From Lysinibacillus_B sp042920265 (lineage in GTDB: Bacteria > Bacillota > Bacilli > Bacillales_A > Planococcaceae), in assembly GCF_042920265.1 (NCBI RefSeq), contig NZ_JBDQZI010000005.1:62001-126000 (forward strand): 64,000 nucleotides of DNA, written 5' to 3'. Shown here piece by piece: positions 26,021 through 34,492 of the stretch. The notes below the pieces were generated by a model. That model searched no databases. It was not told the DNA's origin and saw nothing but the letters and a program-made list of their open reading frames with translations. Positions within the stretch are counted from its first letter, which is position 1. Every line of letters starts with the position of its first letter. The translations under genes were made by a program, and so were the position numbers.

Positions 26021-26728
26021 ATGCAAAAAACAGAAAAAACAATACATGAAATATTGTCGAACTTACAAGATGGCGCTCGGATTTTAGTGGGTGGATTTGG
26101 TCTATGCGGCATTCCAGAGGTAGCAATCGAGGCCATTCGTCAAAAAGGCGTGAAAGAGCTAACCGTTGTGAGTAATAACTGTGGTGTAGATGATTGGGGA
26201 CTAGGCTTACTGTTAGCGAACAATCAAATTAAAAAAATGATTTCTTCGTATGTAGGCGAAAATAAAATTTTTGAGCAGCAGTTTTTAAGCGGTCAGCTTG
26301 AGGTGGAGTTAACGCCACAAGGGACATTAGCAGAACGCATTCGAGCAGGTGGGGCGGGTATTCCGGCCTTTTATACAGCTACAGGTGTTGGTACACCCGT
26401 GGCGGAAGGGAAGCCTGTAAAAGTATTTGACGGGAAAGAATATATCGAAGAGCGCGGCATTGTAGGGGACTTTGCATTTGTAAAAGCATGGAAGGCAGAT
26501 AAATTAGGCAATCTTGTGTATCGAAAAACAGCGCGTAACTTCAATCCGATTATCGCAACAGCGGGTAAAATTACTGTGGCAGAAGTAGAGGAAATTGTTG
26601 AAGTTGGCGAACTAGATCCAGATGAGATTCATACACCAGCTGTCTATGTGCAACATGTTATTTTAGGGGAATCGTATGAAAAGAGAATTGAAAAGCGCAC
26701 AACAAGAGCAGAGGAGGTAGTAGGATGA
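26021..26728 (+). CDS. scoA: 3-oxoacid (succinyl/acetoacetate) CoA-transferase subunit A
   Basis: A 235-residue alpha subunit. The family marks GGFGLCGIPE (20-29), NNCGVDDWGLGLLL and RIRAGGAGIPAFYTATGVGT are present. With subunit B it transfers CoA between an acyl-CoA donor and acetoacetate, yielding acetoacetyl-CoA for thiolysis. It overlaps scoB by four bases (ATGA). Upstream is a promoter enclosed by inverted repeats. Here it probably uses the acetoacetate released by the HMG-CoA lyase encoded at 32801. Confidence 0.93.
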   Translation: MQKTEKTIHEILSNLQDGARILVGGFGLCGIPEVAIEAIRQKGVKELTVVSNNCGVDDWGLGLLLANNQIKKMISSYVGENKIFEQQFLSGQLEVELTPQGTLAERIRAGGAGIPAFYTATGVGTPVAEGKPVKVFDGKEYIEERGIVGDFAFVKAWKADKLGNLVYRKTARNFNPIIATAGKITVAEVEEIVEVGELDPDEIHTPAVYVQHVILGESYEKRIEKRTTRAEEVVG

Positions 26729-27378
26729 CATCTGTGAAAGAGCGTATTGTCAAACGAGCGGTACAAGAAATTCAAAATGGGATGAATGTCAATCTGGGCA
26801 TTGGTATTCCGACACTTGTAGCAAACGAAATCCCGAGTCATTACCAAGTGTTACTACAATCAGAAAATGGTTTATTAGGCATTGGTCCATATCCACTAGA
26901 AAGTGACGTAGACCCAGATTTAATTAATGCAGGCAAAGAGACCGTGACGGCCGTAGCAGGGGCATCGTTTTTTGATAGTGCCGATAGCTTTGCGATGATT
27001 CGTGGTGGACATATTGATGTAGCGATTTTAGGTGGGATGGAAGTATCGGAACAAGGCGATTTAGCCAATTGGATGATCCCAGGGAAAATGGTGAAAGGTA
27101 TGGGCGGTGCAATGGACCTTGTGCAAGGAGCCAAGCGTGTCATTGTTATTATGGAGCATGTATCGAAATACGGTGAATCTAAAATTAAAAAGACGTGCAC
27201 ATTGCCATTAACAGGACAAAAGGTCGTTCATCGATTAATTACAGAATTAGCTGTTTTTGATTTTACAGAGCAAGGAATGGTATTAATTGAAACGGCTCCT
27301 AATGTAACAGTCGAGGAGATTCGAGAAAAAACAGAAGCTGATTTTACTGTATCTGAAAATCTAAAAAATTACGCATAA
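26725..27378 (+). CDS. scoB: 3-oxoacid CoA-transferase subunit B
   Basis: A 217-residue beta subunit. The catalytic glutamate that forms the glutamyl-CoA thioester is E47 in QSENGLLGIG. NVNLGIGIPTLVAN and GGHIDVAILGGMEV are also typical. The ATGA overlap with scoA implies coupled translation and equal amounts of both subunits. The next gene, a TetR regulator, begins 174 bp downstream with its own ribosome binding site. Confidence 0.94.
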   Translation: MTSVKERIVKRAVQEIQNGMNVNLGIGIPTLVANEIPSHYQVLLQSENGLLGIGPYPLESDVDPDLINAGKETVTAVAGASFFDSADSFAMIRGGHIDVAILGGMEVSEQGDLANWMIPGKMVKGMGGAMDLVQGAKRVIVIMEHVSKYGESKIKKTCTLPLTGQKVVHRLITELAVFDFTEQGMVLIETAPNVTVEEIREKTEADFTVSENLKNYA

Positions 27379-27552
27379 AACAGAGAAAAAAAGAAAATTC
27401 GAGTGAATGTCGTATTTTTTTAGTGGACTCTACCATTTTCAGGTGATATAGTGTAAATAAACTCGGAATGACAAAAAATAGAATAATAGTGTTATTTCGA
27501 TAGAAAAATAGATGCGAAGAATAAGGAGTGGTTTATAGGAGGAGTAAAATCG

Positions 27553-28173
27553 ATGGCTAGACAATCAGTTAAACAGCGCATTATCGAAACAGCACTAGAC
27601 CTTTTTCAAGAAAAAGGCTATCACGGCGTTTCGGTAGATGAAATTGTTGAAATAGCAGGTACATCAAAAGGTGGATTTTATCATAATTTCAAAGCAAAAG
27701 ATGCGTTGCTCTATGAAATACACGATGTCTTTATTTCATACGTTTTAAAAGAAACAAAAGTAGCGTACGAACAATATGAAACACCGATTGATAAAGTGTG
27801 TGCGATGCTGTATGCCTTTACAAATGTGTTCGATTTATATAAGCGACATATTACCGTTTTCTACGATGAAAGTGCGTATTTACCAGCTCATTATAAAACA
27901 GTCATTAAAGAAAAGAGAACAGAATACCGTAAGCTAATCGAGCGAGTGATTGAAGATGGGAAAGCAAGTGGGCATTTTAGGAAAAGTACTTCAACGACCA
28001 TTACAACGATGGCAATCATTGGATTAGTGAACTGGACATACAAGTGGTATTGGCAAAATGGGCATTTAACAATGGAGCAAATTACACTGTATTTTAATGA
28101 TATTATTTTACGAGGCATCGTGACAGAAAAAGGATATGAGGAAGCATTGGCAAAAAAACATTTATTAGAATAA
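27553..28173 (+). CDS. TetR-family regulator of the leucine/acyl-CoA gene cluster
   Basis: A 206-residue repressor. The N-terminal helix-turn-helix (about 8-55) reads KQRIIETALDLFQEKGYHGVSVDEIVEIAGTSKGGFYHNF-like, split here into its helices. The C-terminal part is a helical ligand-binding and dimer domain. It lies between scoAB and the acyl-CoA dehydrogenase operon. A perfect 14-bp palindrome just after it, at 28225, is its likely operator. Ligand is probably an acyl-CoA of the pathway, inferred from position. Confidence 0.9.
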   Translation: MARQSVKQRIIETALDLFQEKGYHGVSVDEIVEIAGTSKGGFYHNFKAKDALLYEIHDVFISYVLKETKVAYEQYETPIDKVCAMLYAFTNVFDLYKRHITVFYDESAYLPAHYKTVIKEKRTEYRKLIERVIEDGKASGHFRKSTSTTITTMAIIGLVNWTYKWYWQNGHLTMEQITLYFNDIILRGIVTEKGYEEALAKKHLLE

Positions 28174-28183
28174 AACGGAAGCA

Positions 28184-28209
28184 ACCAGCATATAACATAC
28201 TGGTTTTTT
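28184..28209 (+). terminator. Intrinsic terminator after the TetR gene
   Basis: ACCAG pairs with CTGGT (extended by AT pairs), followed by a T-tract. It separates the regulator from the operon that follows. Confidence 0.65.
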
Positions 28210-28224
28210 AAATCAATAATACAA

Positions 28225-28255
28225 ACCGACTAGTCGGTACAGACTGAATAGTCGG
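28225..28255. promoter_or_regulatory. Candidate TetR operator, two adjacent dyads
   Basis: ACCGACTAGTCGGT (28225-28238) is a perfect 14-bp palindrome. A second, partial dyad GACTGAATAGTCGG (28242-28255) shares its right half. Both lie directly upstream of the acyl-CoA dehydrogenase ribosome binding site. Confidence 0.7.
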
Positions 28256-28277
28256 AAAATCGAAAGGGGAATATTCT

Positions 28278-29420
28278 ATGAATTTTGAATTAACGAAAGA
28301 ACAACAAATGATTCGTGATATGGTTCACGAGTTTGCACAGGCAGAAATTGCACCACATGCACGAGAGCTAGATGAAAAACATGAATTCCGTAAAGAAAGC
28401 TTCGATAAAATGGCAGAGCTAGGCTTATTCGGTATTCCATTTCCAGAAGAGTATGGTGGATCAGGCGGCGATACGATTTCATATGCACTAGCAGTTGAAG
28501 AAATTGGTCGTGCTTGTGGCGGTACAGGGTTATCTTATGCAGCGGCCGTTAGTTTAGGTGCAACACCGTTTTATAACTTCGGAACAGAGGAGCAAAAACA
28601 ACAATACTTAGTTCCGATGGCGCAAGGGAAAACATTAGGTTCATTCGGTTTAACTGAGCCAAATGCGGGATCAGATGCAGGCGGTACACGTACGAAAGCT
28701 CATTTAGATGGCGATGAATGGGTAATCAATGGTGAAAAATGTTGGATTACCAATGCTAGTTATGCACATCAAATCATTGTAACAGCAGTTACAGGACAGG
28801 ATGAGCGTGGTAAAAACATTATCACAGCAATTATTGTGCCGACGGATACACCAGGGGTAACAATTCGTTCGGATTATCAAAAAATGGGTGTTCGTGCATC
28901 GAATACATGTGAAATTGTATTAGAAAATGTACGTGTTCCAAAGGAAAATGTTTTAGGTGACGAGAAAAAAGGCTTTGGTCAATTTTTAAATACGTTAGAT
29001 GGTGGACGTATTTCGATTGCTGCACTATCAGTAGGAATTGCACAATCGGCATACGATAAGGCACTACAATATTCGAAAGAGCGTGTACAATTTGGCAAAT
29101 CGATTTCCAAGCTACAGGCGATTCAATTTAAACTAGCAGATATGGCAATGGAAATTGAATTAGCACGTAATATGGTACACAAAGCGGCATGGTTAAAGGA
29201 TCATGGCAAGCCGTTCAAAAAAGAGGGCGCATTCGCAAAATTATTTGCCTCTGAAATGGGCTTCCGCACATGTAATCAGGCGATCCAAATTCATGGTGGC
29301 TACGGCTATATGGCGGAGTATGATGTAGAGCGTCATTTACGTGATATTAAATTAATGGAAATCGGGGAAGGTACATCCGAAATTCAACGTGTTGTCATTT
29401 CACGTGCTATAGGTTGCTAA
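28278..29420 (+). CDS. Acyl-CoA dehydrogenase (YngJ-like)
   Basis: A 380-residue FAD flavoenzyme. Signatures include GLTEPNAGSDAGG, ITNASYAHQIIV and the C-terminal QIHGGYGYMAEYDVERHLRD. E347 in this last motif lies where short- and medium-chain enzymes carry the catalytic base; isovaleryl-CoA dehydrogenases of eukaryotes place it elsewhere, so the substrate range is not certain. In context it should oxidise isovaleryl-CoA or a related short branched acyl-CoA, passing electrons to ETF. First gene of an operon in the same order as B. subtilis yngJ-I-H-HB-G-F-E. Confidence 0.92.
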   Translation: MNFELTKEQQMIRDMVHEFAQAEIAPHARELDEKHEFRKESFDKMAELGLFGIPFPEEYGGSGGDTISYALAVEEIGRACGGTGLSYAAAVSLGATPFYNFGTEEQKQQYLVPMAQGKTLGSFGLTEPNAGSDAGGTRTKAHLDGDEWVINGEKCWITNASYAHQIIVTAVTGQDERGKNIITAIIVPTDTPGVTIRSDYQKMGVRASNTCEIVLENVRVPKENVLGDEKKGFGQFLNTLDGGRISIAALSVGIAQSAYDKALQYSKERVQFGKSISKLQAIQFKLADMAMEIELARNMVHKAAWLKDHGKPFKKEGAFAKLFASEMGFRTCNQAIQIHGGYGYMAEYDVERHLRDIKLMEIGEGTSEIQRVVISRAIGC

Positions 29421-29463
29421 GTTTATTTGGAACTTTGACAAATGAATAATAGGAGGAAAGCGT

Positions 29464-31107
29464 ATGGCAGAACTGGTTTATCAAACGATTGGTGAGCTAC
29501 TGGAAGAAAAGGCTGTAAAGTATCCGGAACGTGAGGCATTAGTGTATGCAGATCGTGATGTACGAATGACGTACAAACAGTTTAATGAACATGCAGATAA
29601 AGTAGCAAAAGCATTGATGGCGATTGGACTTGAAAAAGAGCAACATTTTTCTGTGTGGACAACGAATGTACCTGAATGGCCTGGCCTACAATTTGGCTCT
29701 GGTAAAATGGGGGCACCACTTGTTACAGTCAATACGAATTATCGTGCAAGCGAACTAGAATATTTATTAAAGCAATCCGATTCACGGGCGATGATTTTAA
29801 TCGATCAATACCGAGACCATTCGTTTATTGACACGATGTATGAATTATGTCCTGAACTAAAGGAATGTGAGCCTGGAAATTTAAAAAGTGCTCGCCTACC
29901 GCTTTTGAAAACCGTAGTTGTGATTAGTGATAAAAAATATCCGGGCACTTATAGTTATGAGGAGTTTTTAGCTACTAGTGTCAACATTTCTGATGAACAA
30001 CTTGCAGAACGCAAACAATCCTTAACATATGATGATGTCATCAATATTCAATATACATCCGGTACGACGGGTTTCCCAAAAGGTGTCATGCTTCGACATT
30101 CTAATCTCATTAATAATGCTATTAATATTGCAGAATGTATGAAGCTAACGCATGAGGACCGGTTATGTATTCCGGTACCGTTTTTCCATTGCTTCGGCTG
30201 TGTCATTGGTACGCTAACAATCGTATCAGTAGGTGGGACGATGGTGCCTGTTCAAGAATTCCACCCAGAAGTAGTGCTGCGAACAGTGGAAAAAGAAAAA
30301 TGTACAGCACTTCACGGTGTACCAACAATGTTTATTTCTGAATTGAATTTACCGAATATTAAGGAATTTGATTTATCAACATTGCGTACAGGTGTTATGG
30401 CAGGCTCTAACTGTCCAATTGAAGTGATGAAAGATGTCATCAACGTAATGGGCATGAAAGACATTACAATTTGCTACGGTCAAACAGAGTCATCGCCAGT
30501 CATTACACAAACACGTCCGGAAGATTCTTTAGCAATGAAGACGGAAACAGTTGGTCGTCCGCATCCAAATGTCGAAATTATTATTGCTGAACCAGGTACA
30601 AATAAAGAGTTACCACGGGGGGAGCAAGGCGAAATTTGTACGCGCGGTTATGTTGTGATGAAAGGGTATTATAATAACCCAGGTGCAACAGCTGATGCGA
30701 TTGATGAAGACAATTGGCTACACACAGGTGACCTTGGCACGATGGATGAAAACGGCTTTGTTCGTGTAACAGGTCGGTTAAAAGATATGATTATCCGCGG
30801 TGGGGAAAATATTTATCCACGTGAAATTGAGGAATTCTTATATAAACACCCGAAAATACTTGATGTCCAAGTAGCGGGTGTACCTGATGAAAAATATGGT
30901 GAAGAAGCCGCGGCTTGGATCATTTTGAAGGAAGGACAGACGGCAACGGAAGAAGAAATACGCGAATTTTGTACAGGAAAAATTTCTCGTCATAAAATCC
31001 CGCGCTATATTTACTTCGTCAATAGTTATCCGATGACCGCTTCAGGAAAGATTCAAAAGTTCAAACTACGTGAGCAATTTCAAGGGTTTTCGAAAGCATT
31101 ACAGTAG
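29464..31107 (+). CDS. Acyl-CoA ligase (YngI-like, AMP-binding)
   Basis: A 547-residue ANL-superfamily enzyme. The P-loop motif is YTSGTTGFPKGVML, with the later motifs CYGQTES, TGDLGTMDENGF and GRLKDMIIRGGENIYPREIEE, and the catalytic lysine in TASGKIQKFKLR. It activates a carboxylic acid with ATP and CoA, forming an acyl-AMP intermediate. Position and order correspond to B. subtilis yngI. Likely substrates are short branched or medium-chain acids that feed the pathway. It begins 43 bp after the dehydrogenase gene with AGGAGGAAAG before its start. Confidence 0.92.
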   Translation: MAELVYQTIGELLEEKAVKYPEREALVYADRDVRMTYKQFNEHADKVAKALMAIGLEKEQHFSVWTTNVPEWPGLQFGSGKMGAPLVTVNTNYRASELEYLLKQSDSRAMILIDQYRDHSFIDTMYELCPELKECEPGNLKSARLPLLKTVVVISDKKYPGTYSYEEFLATSVNISDEQLAERKQSLTYDDVINIQYTSGTTGFPKGVMLRHSNLINNAINIAECMKLTHEDRLCIPVPFFHCFGCVIGTLTIVSVGGTMVPVQEFHPEVVLRTVEKEKCTALHGVPTMFISELNLPNIKEFDLSTLRTGVMAGSNCPIEVMKDVINVMGMKDITICYGQTESSPVITQTRPEDSLAMKTETVGRPHPNVEIIIAEPGTNKELPRGEQGEICTRGYVVMKGYYNNPGATADAIDEDNWLHTGDLGTMDENGFVRVTGRLKDMIIRGGENIYPREIEEFLYKHPKILDVQVAGVPDEKYGEEAAAWIILKEGQTATEEEIREFCTGKISRHKIPRYIYFVNSYPMTASGKIQKFKLREQFQGFSKALQ

Positions 31108-31120
31108 GGGAGGTTTCGCT

Positions 31121-32482
31121 ATGTTTAAAAAAGTATTAATTGCGAATCGTGGTGAAATTGCACGACGCATTATTCGCACATGTAAAAAGCTAGGGATTGA
31201 AACAGTTGCGGTCTATTCAGAGGCAGATGCAGAGAGCCTTCATGTAAAGGAAGCGACAGAAAGTTATTGTATCGGGAAACCACCCGTTTTGCATAGTTAT
31301 TTAAATATCGAAGCGATTCTTAATGTAGCGAAACAATCAGGTGCTGAAGCGATTCATCCTGGTTATGGATTACTTTCAGAGAATGCTAGTTTTGCGAAAA
31401 GAGTGGAGGAAGCAGGCTTAACATTTATTGGTCCAACATCAGAAGTGATTCAAGCGATGGGCAGTAAGTTAGAAGCACGTAAAACGATGGAGGAAGCAGG
31501 TGTACCGATTGTACAAGGTGTGAATGAGCCGATTGCTGATACAGATGAGGCAGCTAAAATTGCTAGTGATATCGGTTATCCAGTGATGTTAAAAGCATCA
31601 GCTGGTGGTGGCGGAATTGGGATGCAGCTTGTCAACAATGAAGAAGAATTACGAAAAGCATTTGAAGGCAATCAAAAACGTGCACAAAGCTTCTTCGGAG
31701 ATGGCACAATGTTTATCGAAAAATTCATTGCAGAGCCACATCATGTGGAAGTGCAAGTGCTAGCAGATACACATGGCAACGTCGTTCCTGTATTTGAGCG
31801 AGAGTGCTCGATTCAACGCCGCAATCAAAAGGTAGTGGAAGAGGCACCATCTCCATTCATTTCAGAAGAGACACGCCAAAAAATGTTGGATGCAGCAGTA
31901 GATGCAGCGAAGCATATTGGCTATACAAATGCGGGTACGATTGAATTTTTAGTAGACCGCGATCAAAACTTCTACTTTTTAGAAATGAACACACGTCTGC
32001 AAGTAGAACATCCGGTGACAGAAGAAATTACAGGGATTGATTTAGTGGAGCAACAATTAAAAGTAGCAAATGGTGAGGTACTGTCGTTTACAAGAGAAAA
32101 TATTGTGAAAAAAGGGCATGCCATTGAAGTGCGTATTTATGCCGAGAATCCGGTATCGTTCTTCCCATCACCAGGGGCAATTAAACATCTCCAATTACCT
32201 GAAGGAGAAGGAATTCGACATGAAGTAGCGGTCGAAACAGGCAGTAATGTAACGCCATTTTATGATCCGATGATTGGGAAATTAATTGTATTTGCGCCTA
32301 CACGTGAGGAAGCATGTAGCAAGTTAGCGGAGGCGCTACGAAACTATGTAGTAGAAGGGATCGAAACGAATATCCCAATGCTACTAGAAACGGTTACGCA
32401 CCCACAGTTTTTAACAGGGATTACAACAACAAAGTTTGTAGAGGAATATTATTTACCAAAAGCAACGGCAGTAGGTAAATAA
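31121..32482 (+). CDS. Biotin carboxylase subunit (YngH-like)
   Basis: A 453-residue ATP-grasp enzyme that carboxylates biotin on the carrier protein encoded next. Seen are KVLIANRGEIARRI at the start, HPGYGLLSENA, the ATP-binding KASAGGGGIGM loop, RDCSIQRR-like ECSIQRRNQKVVEEAP, and EMNTRLQVEHPVTE. The start at 31121 is chosen because GGGGAGG precedes it and it matches the family's normal start. In context it is the alpha catalytic half of methylcrotonyl-CoA carboxylase, with biotin carrier and carboxyltransferase encoded separately. Confidence 0.93.
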   Translation: MFKKVLIANRGEIARRIIRTCKKLGIETVAVYSEADAESLHVKEATESYCIGKPPVLHSYLNIEAILNVAKQSGAEAIHPGYGLLSENASFAKRVEEAGLTFIGPTSEVIQAMGSKLEARKTMEEAGVPIVQGVNEPIADTDEAAKIASDIGYPVMLKASAGGGGIGMQLVNNEEELRKAFEGNQKRAQSFFGDGTMFIEKFIAEPHHVEVQVLADTHGNVVPVFERECSIQRRNQKVVEEAPSPFISEETRQKMLDAAVDAAKHIGYTNAGTIEFLVDRDQNFYFLEMNTRLQVEHPVTEEITGIDLVEQQLKVANGEVLSFTRENIVKKGHAIEVRIYAENPVSFFPSPGAIKHLQLPEGEGIRHEVAVETGSNVTPFYDPMIGKLIVFAPTREEACSKLAEALRNYVVEGIETNIPMLLETVTHPQFLTGITTTKFVEEYYLPKATAVGK

Positions 32483-32574
32483 GTCGAGAAGGGGCGCGAA
32501 AGATTGAACTTTGGCGAGAACACATCGAAAACGTGCCTCTTCTCTACATTCTATTTTAAGCGGAGGGATAGTAT

Positions 32575-32787
32575 ATGACAATAGTAAAAGCAAGTATGGC
32601 AGGAACAGTGTGGAAAGTTTTAGTGCAAGAGGGCGAAGAAGTAGCAGCTGGTCAAGATGTAGTCATTTTAGAATCGATGAAAATGGAGATCCCAATTGCT
32701 GCAGAAGAAGCAGGTACGGTCAAACGTATCATCGCTGCAGAAGGTGACTTCATTAACGTGGATGACGATTTAGTAGAAATCGAATAA
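32575..32787 (+). CDS. Biotinyl carrier protein (YngHB-like)
   Basis: A 70-residue single-domain biotin carrier. The biotinylated lysine is K36 in ESMKMEIPI. Two symmetric beta half-domains surround it, as in the biotinyl/lipoyl fold. It accepts CO2 from the biotin carboxylase and delivers it to the carboxyltransferase encoded at 34493. Stand-alone carriers of this size are known from B. subtilis yngHB. GGAGGGA precedes the start. The 92 bp between yngH and this gene holds no convincing gene. Confidence 0.93.
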   Translation: MTIVKASMAGTVWKVLVQEGEEVAAGQDVVILESMKMEIPIAAEEAGTVKRIIAAEGDFINVDDDLVEIE

Positions 32788-32800
32788 GGGAGTGTGACCA

Positions 32801-33721
32801 ATGCAACTACCAAAGCGAGTGCAAATAAAAGAAGTAGGTCCACGCGATGGATTGCAAAATGAAAAAGTCTTTATCGAAACCGCACATAAAGTTGCATTAA
32901 TTGACCGCTTAAGTGAAACGGGGCTCGATTACATCGAAGTAACGAGCTTCGTGCATCCTAAATGGATTCCACAACTCGCGGACGCTGTAGACGTGTTAAA
33001 AGCGATTAAACGTCAAAAGGATATTAGGTACGCCGCGCTTGTGCCGAATGCAAAAGGACTAGAGCGAGCATTAGCAGCAGAGATAGACGAAGTAAGTGTC
33101 TTCATGTCTGCTAGTGAAGGACATAATCAATCAAATATTAATAAATCCATAGATGAAACATTTCCTGTACTAAAGGAAGTGGTGGACGGGGCATTAGCCG
33201 CTGGTAAAACAGTGCGCGGTTATATTTCTACAGTCATTGCATGTCCGTATGATGGTTATACAAAACCAGCGCAAGTTGTGCGGGTAGCGGAGAAGCTGTT
33301 TGACATGGGCATTACGGAAATTTCACTAGGCGATACGATTGGTGTTGGGGTACCGACGCAGGTGGATGCACTGCTGAGTGAAATGTTGCGTCATTTTAAG
33401 GCGGAACAGCTCGCGATGCATTTCCATGATACACGTGGTACAGCACTCGCGAATGTCGTGACAAGCTTAACACATGGCATTACGAAATTTGATAGTGCGA
33501 TTGGTGGGCTTGGTGGTTGTCCGTATGCACAAGGGGCTTCCGGTAACGTTGCTACAGAAGATTTGTTGTATTTGTTACATGAGATGGGCATTGAAACAGG
33601 TGTAGAACTAGAGCGCGTACAGCAAACCGCCTTATATATAGAAGGAATTCTAGGGAAAAAGCTATCGTCCAAGCAAGTAGCAATTGCACGAGGGGAGGAA
33701 GAGTCATGCCAGATTTCGTAG
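32801..33721 (+). CDS. Hydroxymethylglutaryl-CoA lyase (YngG-like)
   Basis: A 306-residue TIM-barrel lyase splitting HMG-CoA into acetyl-CoA and acetoacetate. The HMGL-like signature is clear: KEVGPRDGLQNEK at 11-23, metal ligands in DTIGVG and MHFHDTRG, and the catalytic cysteine in GLGGCPYAQGASGN. It begins 13 bp after the carrier gene and overlaps the next gene by 16 bp. Its acetoacetate product is the substrate of ScoAB, encoded upstream. Confidence 0.94.
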   Translation: MQLPKRVQIKEVGPRDGLQNEKVFIETAHKVALIDRLSETGLDYIEVTSFVHPKWIPQLADAVDVLKAIKRQKDIRYAALVPNAKGLERALAAEIDEVSVFMSASEGHNQSNINKSIDETFPVLKEVVDGALAAGKTVRGYISTVIACPYDGYTKPAQVVRVAEKLFDMGITEISLGDTIGVGVPTQVDALLSEMLRHFKAEQLAMHFHDTRGTALANVVTSLTHGITKFDSAIGGLGGCPYAQGASGNVATEDLLYLLHEMGIETGVELERVQQTALYIEGILGKKLSSKQVAIARGEEESCQIS

Positions 33722-34485
33722 GGGTAGAAGTACAAGACGGCATTGCGATTTTAACGCTAACAAGAGCAGAAGCCGCGAACGCATTATCTATTCAAATGCT
33801 ACATGAAATAAATGATGCATTAGAAACGATTCAATATGATCGTTCCATCCGCGTCGTGATTGTGACAGGAGATGGGGAGAAAGCATTTTGTGCAGGGGCA
33901 GATTTAAAGGAACGAAAAGGAATGAGCGAGGAAGAAGTGCGCAAAACGGTCGCTTTAATCGGCAAAACGGTTAGTCATTTCGAACATCTTGCTCAACCAG
34001 TTATCGCAGCGATTAATGGGGTTGCATTTGGTGGGGGCTTAGAGCTGGCACTTGCTTGTGATATTCGGATGGCAAGCGATACGGCAAAGCTAGGTTTAAC
34101 AGAAGCTGCGCTTGGGATTATCCCTGGTGCTGGTGGTACACAGAGACTTCCTCGTTTAATTGGGGTTGGTAAAGCGAAGGAACTGATTTATACAGCACGT
34201 CGCCTCTCAGCAAATGACGCATTGGCATATGGCATTGTTGAGCATGTTGTAGCGCCGCAAGAGCTGTTAACTAAAGCAAAAGCACTAGCTACTGAAATGG
34301 CAAAAAACGCACCACTTTCTTTAGTTCAAGCAAAGACAGCCATTCATCATGGCATGCAAACCGATATTGCAACAGGCTTACAAATCGAATCATTAGCGTA
34401 TAACCGTTTACTATATACGGAAGATCGACTTGAAGGGTTAAAAGCTTTTCAAGAAAAACGTTCACCAATCTATAGCGGCAAATAA
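33706..34485 (+). CDS. Enoyl-CoA hydratase, probably methylglutaconyl-CoA hydratase (YngF-like)
   Basis: A 259-residue crotonase-fold enzyme. The oxyanion-hole segments are AFCAGADLKERKGM and ALACDIRMAS with the FGGGLELALA loop. The catalytic glutamates fall in GGLELALACD and the LGLTEAALGIIPGAGGTQRLPR helix. In this operon it should hydrate 3-methylglutaconyl-CoA to HMG-CoA. The start overlaps the end of the HMG-CoA lyase gene by 16 bp, suggesting coupled translation. Confidence 0.93.
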   Translation: MPDFVGVEVQDGIAILTLTRAEAANALSIQMLHEINDALETIQYDRSIRVVIVTGDGEKAFCAGADLKERKGMSEEEVRKTVALIGKTVSHFEHLAQPVIAAINGVAFGGGLELALACDIRMASDTAKLGLTEAALGIIPGAGGTQRLPRLIGVGKAKELIYTARRLSANDALAYGIVEHVVAPQELLTKAKALATEMAKNAPLSLVQAKTAIHHGMQTDIATGLQIESLAYNRLLYTEDRLEGLKAFQEKRSPIYSGK

Positions 34486-34492
34486 AAGGGGG

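Noticed and set aside
32511..32747. A 78-codon plus-strand frame overlapping the biotin carrier gene
   Set aside because: The Arg/Ser-rich product is an out-of-frame reading of the carrier gene, whose biotin motif is unmistakable.
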